From: JAWSVE01 sp050633885
Lineage (GTDB): Bacteria > Pseudomonadota > Gammaproteobacteria > Pseudomonadales > Cellvibrionaceae
Reading direction: 5' to 3'
Assembly (NCBI GenBank): GCA_050633885.1
Contig: JBOEHK010000005.1
Span: 620,001 to 684,000 of the forward strand
DNA length: 64,000 bases
Numbering within the stretch: position 1 is the stretch's first letter; every line of letters begins with the position of its first letter. This document shows, piece after piece, positions 63,735 to 64,000 of this stretch. The notes beneath the pieces were generated by a model. The model was not told the origin of the DNA. It saw nothing but the letters and a program-made list of their open reading frames with translations, and searched no databases. A program made the translations under genes and the position numbers.

Positions 63735-64000
63735 ATGAGCCCTATGGTACAAATTGGTCTTCTCATTGTGGGCACTTTAGGTTCACTCTATCTCACCGTT
63801 ATTGTTTTACGTTTTTTATTTCAATTAGCTAAAGCTGATTTTTATAATCCTATTTCTCAAATTATTGTTAAAGCCACCAATCCGGTTTTAATTCCTATCC
63901 GACGAGTTATACCTGGATTTTATGGTATCGATATCTCTTCAATTGTTTTTGCCATTTTATTTCATTGGTTAGTTATCCAGATTTTAGCCTTTATCTTAGG
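63735..64000 (+). CDS. yggT: YggT family membrane protein, N-terminal part
   Basis: Frame open to the end of the window (88 codons). ATG with TTGGAG 9 bases before it. Two or more membrane helices: LLIVGTLGSLYLTVIVLRFL, then the family signature NPISQIIVKATNPVLIPIRRVIPG, and a third segment at the end. Usually two such modules (about 190 aa) are present; the second is outside the window. Role in cation/turgor balance or division is proposed for the family. Follows proC as in most gammaproteobacteria. Confidence 0.92.
   Translation, partial: MSPMVQIGLLIVGTLGSLYLTVIVLRFLFQLAKADFYNPISQIIVKATNPVLIPIRRVIPGFYGIDISSIVFAILFHWLVIQILAFIL

Overview
The window reads as the chromosome of an AT-rich gammaproteobacterium related to the Pseudomonadales/Cellvibrionales, probably a free-living, type IV-piliated, prototrophic cell. 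The evidence is synteny as I remember it from Pseudomonas: gpmI-envC-ctpA-polysaccharide deacetylase-hisFAHB; ygfB-pepP-ubiH-ubiI beside zapA-ssrS-ygfA; ilvA opposite rpiA; sahR-metK opposite tkt-epd-pgk-fba; and pilGHIJK-chpABC beside gshB-tonB3-yqgE-ruvX and pilT-pilU-yggS-proC-yggT. No rRNA, tRNA, CRISPR array, insertion sequence or prophage was seen.

Layout. 1-8.1 kb: glycolytic gpmI end, cell-wall genes (envC, ctpA, deacetylase) and a hisBHAF block, with a strong shared terminator between the two. 8.4-16.1 kb: a STAS protein, the ubiquinone/pepP/ygfB block, ZapB-like and ZapA proteins, 6S RNA, ygfA and an unlisted small membrane protein on the minus strand. 16.4-22 kb: ilvA, rpiA, two lipoproteins and a hydrolase. 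22-34 kb: fba is separated from pgk-epd-tkt by a 6.6-kb accessory stretch holding argJ, DoxX, a zinc-ribbon membrane protein, an encapsulin-type ferritin without a shell gene, a GFA protein, an acetyltransferase, ppnP, a Tse2/Tsi2-like toxin-immunity pair and a PD-(D/E)XK protein. 34-39 kb: a SAM-cycle operon (sahR-metK-ahcY) preceded by a perfect 42-bp palindrome that contains the -35 element, then rsmE. 39-52.5 kb: the complete Pil-Chp chemosensory operon. 52.9-64 kb: gshB, tonB3, yqgE, ruvX, a four-gene unknown operon, then pilU, pilT, yggS, proC and yggT.

How the genes work together. The Pil-Chp system, TonB3 and the PilT/PilU ATPases together would control and power twitching. SahR, MetK and AhcY make and recycle SAM. 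Tkt, Epd, Pgk and Fba serve central carbon metabolism, with Epd also feeding PLP synthesis.

The least explained item is the operon at 56.2-59.4 kb: a His-rich membrane protein, a FabH/KAS III-like enzyme with an intact Cys-His-Asn triad, a haem-oxygenase-like putative diiron oxidase and an unrecognised protein. It stands where pyrR-pyrB-pyrC stand in Pseudomonas. I propose it as an undescribed small biosynthetic pathway on an acyl substrate. A second theme is repeated short tandem duplications (12-16 bp period) at gene edges across the window.
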